The notes under the pieces: generated by a model
Seen by the model: the letters and a program-made list of their open reading frames with translations, nothing else
Told to the model about the DNA's origin: nothing
Database searches by the model: none
Origin: Winogradskyella sp.
Lineage (GTDB): Bacteria > Bacteroidota > Bacteroidia > Flavobacteriales > Flavobacteriaceae
Direction: 5' to 3'
Assembly (NCBI RefSeq): GCF_003712105.1
Contig: NZ_RHLG01000001.1
Location: forward strand, 434,001-498,000
DNA length: 64,000 bases
Shown: positions 61,711-64,000 of the stretch, one piece after another
Layout of the letters: each line of letters begins with the position of its first letter
How positions within the stretch are numbered: the first letter of the stretch is position 1
Program-made: the position numbers and the translations under genes

Positions 61711-63627
61711 ATGAGAATTTTAAAATCATTAGTTATAATCACATTATTGAGTAGTTTAAGCTTAACTGCTCAAAATTCTAAAACCAAAAAAGCAGATAAG
61801 CAATTCAATCAATTTCAATTTGTAAAAGCTGCAAAAAGCTATGAAAAACTAATTGAAAACGGCAATGGTGATACTTATGTTTACACTCAGCTTGCCGATT
61901 GCTATTACAATATGTTTAATACCGCTGATGCTGAAAAATGGTATGCTAAAGCATTGGAGTCTTCAGATAATCCTGAGTTAGTATACAAATATTCAGAAAT
62001 GTTGAAAGCTAACGGTAAGTACGAAGCCTCAAATGAGCAGATGAAGCGTTTTGCATCAATGCGTCCGGCGGATATGAGAGCTATTGCATTTAAAGAAAAC
62101 CCTGACTATCTGCCAAAAATTTTAGAAAAAACGGAAAAGTTTAATCTTCAAAACGTAGAATTTAATTCGCCTGTATCTGATTTTGGCGGTACAGTCAATG
62201 GAAGCAACATTTATTTTGCCTCTGCCAGAAATGATAACAGAAAGACGTACAAGTGGAATGATGAACCATTCTTAGATATGTACGCTGTTCAGAAAAATAC
62301 AGATGGTGGTTACCTAGATGCGGTAAAACTAAATAACGATATTAACACCAAATATCACGAAGGATTAGCAGCATTTTCACCAGATGGTAATACTATGTAT
62401 TTTACAAGGGAAAGCTATTTTGAAAAGGTATATGAAAAAGATTCTTTAACACGTATAAAGTATAGCCAACTGTATCTTTTTAAGGCCACAAAAACTGGTG
62501 CTGATTGGGATACTGTAGAAGCTCTAGATATTAACAGCAAGGATTACTCGATAAAAAACCCTTCTGTGAGCCAAGACGGGAAGACCATTTATTTCGCATC
62601 TAATAAACCAGGAGGTTACGGTAACTACGATATTTATAAAGCTGCTATCAATGCTGATGGTAGTGTCGGTGCGCCAGAGAATTTAGGGCAAAAAGTAAAT
62701 ACCGAAGGTCAAGAAATGTTCCCATTTATAAGTAGCGACCAAACACTTTACTTTTCTTCTAATGGCCATATGGGTCTTGGCGGTTTAGACGTGTTTTATA
62801 CTAAAGAAATTGATGGTAAAATTGCACCTGTACGTAATATTGGCGTGCCTATTAATAGCAATGCTGACGACTTTGCATTTACGATTAGTAGTGATAACGA
62901 ATCTGGATATGTATCCTCTAATAGAGCAGGCGGAAAAGGTAGCGATGATATTTATGAGTTTAAAAAATTACAACCGCTATGTGATGTCATTGTGATTGCT
63001 GAAGTTTTAGATGACGAAACTAGATTACCTCTTCAAGGTGCAACCGTAACTCTAGTTGATGATCAAGGTAACAGGGTTGTTTCAAAAAATACTGACGCTT
63101 CAGGACATGTGGAATTTTTAGTAGAATGTGAAAGCACATCTGAACTAGAAGTGGTTATGGATGGTTACGATAGTAAAAAAGTTACGGTTAAAACTACTAG
63201 AGACGAAGAAGAAAATGTGAGAATCTCTTTAGACCCAATTGAAAAAATAATAGTTGAAGATAAGATTGAGCTTGCTCCAATTTATTTTGATTTCGATAAA
63301 TCTAATATCACTGCAAAAGCTGCGTTTGAACTAGATAAACTCGTTCAGATAATGAACAAATACCCCGATTTGGTTGTTAAAGCTACATCACATACCGATT
63401 ATATAGGGTCTAATGCCTACAACTTAAGATTATCAGACAGAAGAGCTAAAACGACGGTTCAGTATGTAATTTCTAAAGGCATAAATGCCTCTAGGATCTC
63501 GGGCGAAGGAAAAGGCGAAACAGAACCAAAAATTAAGTGTGGTACAAATTGTACAGATGAAGAACGCCAAACAAACAGACGTTCTGAGTTCCTTATTGTA
63601 AGCGGAGGACCATCATCTGAAGAATAA
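61711..63627 (+). CDS. OmpA-family protein with TPR and PD40 repeats
   Basis: A 638-aa exported protein (signal peptide to about Ala20). TPR-like helices at about 25-125, PD40/WD40-like beta-propeller repeats at about 155-415 (F-S-P-D-G-N-T-M-Y-F, S-Q-D-G-K-T-I-Y-F), a CarboxypepD_reg-like domain at about 425-505, and a peptidoglycan-binding OmpA domain at about 520-630 (Y-F-D-F-D-K-S, N-x-x-L-S-x-x-R-A). This PorE-like layout ties the secretion machine to the cell wall. Third gene of the module. Confidence 0.92.
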   Translation: MRILKSLVIITLLSSLSLTAQNSKTKKADKQFNQFQFVKAAKSYEKLIENGNGDTYVYTQLADCYYNMFNTADAEKWYAKALESSDNPELVYKYSEMLKANGKYEASNEQMKRFASMRPADMRAIAFKENPDYLPKILEKTEKFNLQNVEFNSPVSDFGGTVNGSNIYFASARNDNRKTYKWNDEPFLDMYAVQKNTDGGYLDAVKLNNDINTKYHEGLAAFSPDGNTMYFTRESYFEKVYEKDSLTRIKYSQLYLFKATKTGADWDTVEALDINSKDYSIKNPSVSQDGKTIYFASNKPGGYGNYDIYKAAINADGSVGAPENLGQKVNTEGQEMFPFISSDQTLYFSSNGHMGLGGLDVFYTKEIDGKIAPVRNIGVPINSNADDFAFTISSDNESGYVSSNRAGGKGSDDIYEFKKLQPLCDVIVIAEVLDDETRLPLQGATVTLVDDQGNRVVSKNTDASGHVEFLVECESTSELEVVMDGYDSKKVTVKTTRDEEENVRISLDPIEKIIVEDKIELAPIYFDFDKSNITAKAAFELDKLVQIMNKYPDLVVKATSHTDYIGSNAYNLRLSDRRAKTTVQYVISKGINASRISGEGKGETEPKIKCGTNCTDEERQTNRRSEFLIVSGGPSSEE

Positions 63628-63652
63628 TAGTATAAATCTCTATAAGTCATTT

Positions 63653-63683
63653 AAAAAGCACAAGTTGACCTTGTGCTTTTTTT
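63653..63683. terminator. Bidirectional terminator at end of the T9SS module
   Basis: A 12-bp stem (63653-63664 with 63670-63681), a 5-base loop and flanking A and T runs. It lies between convergent genes. Confidence 0.9.
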
Positions 63684-64000
63684 ATGTCCAAGTTTTATAA
63701 GGGTGCTTTGCTAATTGAGCGTTATAATATTTTACTTGCCCTGTAACTTCTTTTCCTAACCATTTGGGTTTTTTAAAGGCTTCATTTTTGGATGACAACT
63801 CTATTTCGGCAACAATTAAACCCTTATTATCACCAAAAAATTCATCTACCTCAAATACATGATTATCTAATTTAACTTCGTAACGCGTTTTATCTATAAT
63901 TCCAGGTTCGCATAGCAGCAATAATGCTTCAGCGTCTTCAAGAGTAATTTCTTTTTCCCATTCAAAACGAGACAAACCATCATCAGAAGACAATCCTTTA
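63682..64000 (-). CDS. CYTH-domain protein, C-terminal part (runs off window)
   Basis: The frame is open to the window edge. The first in-frame start-like codon, at 63993, is an internal TTG, so the true start lies outside. About 105 residues are visible. They match the C-terminal part of a CYTH tunnel fold: R-F-E-W-E-K-E-I, T-R-Y-E-V, F-E-V-D-E-F, V-A-E-I-E-L and W-L-G-K-E-V-T. Flavobacterial stand-alone CYTH proteins of about 155 aa are thought to hydrolyse triphosphates such as inorganic tripolyphosphate. Confidence 0.88.
   Translation of the reverse strand, partial: KGLSSDDGLSRFEWEKEITLEDAEALLLLCEPGIIDKTRYEVKLDNHVFEVDEFFGDNKGLIVAEIELSSKNEAFKKPKWLGKEVTGQVKYYNAQLAKHPYKTWT

Noticed and set aside
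1-64000. CRISPR array, transposon, integrase, tRNA or rRNA genes
   Set aside because: No regularly spaced repeats, recombinase motifs or cloverleaf/rRNA sequence could be found on reading through; tRNA detection by eye is not exhaustive.

Overview
The window looks like a chromosomal stretch from a marine-type Flavobacteriaceae bacterium (Bacteroidota). The signs are low GC content, recurring TAnnTTTG -7 boxes (the Bacteroidota promoter consensus), type IX secretion (T9SS) sorting domains, a PorP/SprF-OmpA gliding/secretion module, a TonB receptor with a carboxypeptidase-like N-terminal domain, and families typical of this group (DUF5689, DUF2480, DUF3078, MbnP). I did not identify genus or species. 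No rRNA, tRNA, CRISPR array, transposase, integrase or phage structural gene was seen. Gaps between genes are under about 300 bases.

Layout. 1-9.8 kb: the N-terminus of a secreted protein, penicillin-binding protein 1C, a small membrane protein, then a divergent locus of a secreted DNase-I-fold phosphoesterase facing a TonB receptor and a DUF5689 lipoprotein, then a small membrane protein and a heavy-metal-associated (HMA) lipoprotein. 9.8-15.2 kb: an EamA transporter, a paired M16 peptidase operon (one catalytic, one not), and rplU-rpmA. 15.3-19.8 kb: a membrane MutS-like ATPase, an M61 peptidase and an M28 peptidase. 19.9-23.3 kb: sdhCAB for succinate dehydrogenase. 23.4-29.3 kb: an unknown outer-membrane protein, a large Asp-box propeller protein, and pepP with a DUF2188 gene. 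29.4-33.4 kb: three genes I cannot assign (coiled-coil/barrel, polytopic membrane, pentapeptide-repeat membrane). 33.5-39.2 kb: an ACT-domain protein, brnQ, a serine hydrolase, an alpha/beta hydrolase, a mini zinc-ribbon protein and thiL.

39.3-45.5 kb: a run of secreted or lipid-anchored proteins. Two tandem choice-of-anchor-B paralogs are followed by a seven-repeat propeller lipoprotein and an MbnP/di-haem peroxidase (MbnH-like) pair that suggests copper handling. 46-55 kb: a long SUF iron-sulfur operon (sufA-B-lipoprotein-C-D-S-lipoprotein-E-DUF59) that runs on into HMG-CoA synthase and DUF2480, followed by a separately promoted DUF3078 protein. 56-64 kb: hflX, a second DNase-I-fold phosphoesterase lacking a signal peptide, a T9SS module (type B CTD adhesin, PorP/SprF, OmpA/PD40/TPR) and a partial CYTH protein.

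Most of the window is ordinary housekeeping or envelope biology. The points I find most worth checking are a near-identical 23-base repeat read in frame inside two unrelated proteins, the lipoproteins embedded in the SUF operon, the copper/anchor-B cluster with apparent sequence exchange between paralogs, two paralogous C-FGHN-CxxC mini-proteins with a shared upstream motif, apparently leaderless promoters at thiL and the alpha/beta hydrolase, and a strong two-part hairpin before the unknown 29.5 kb gene.
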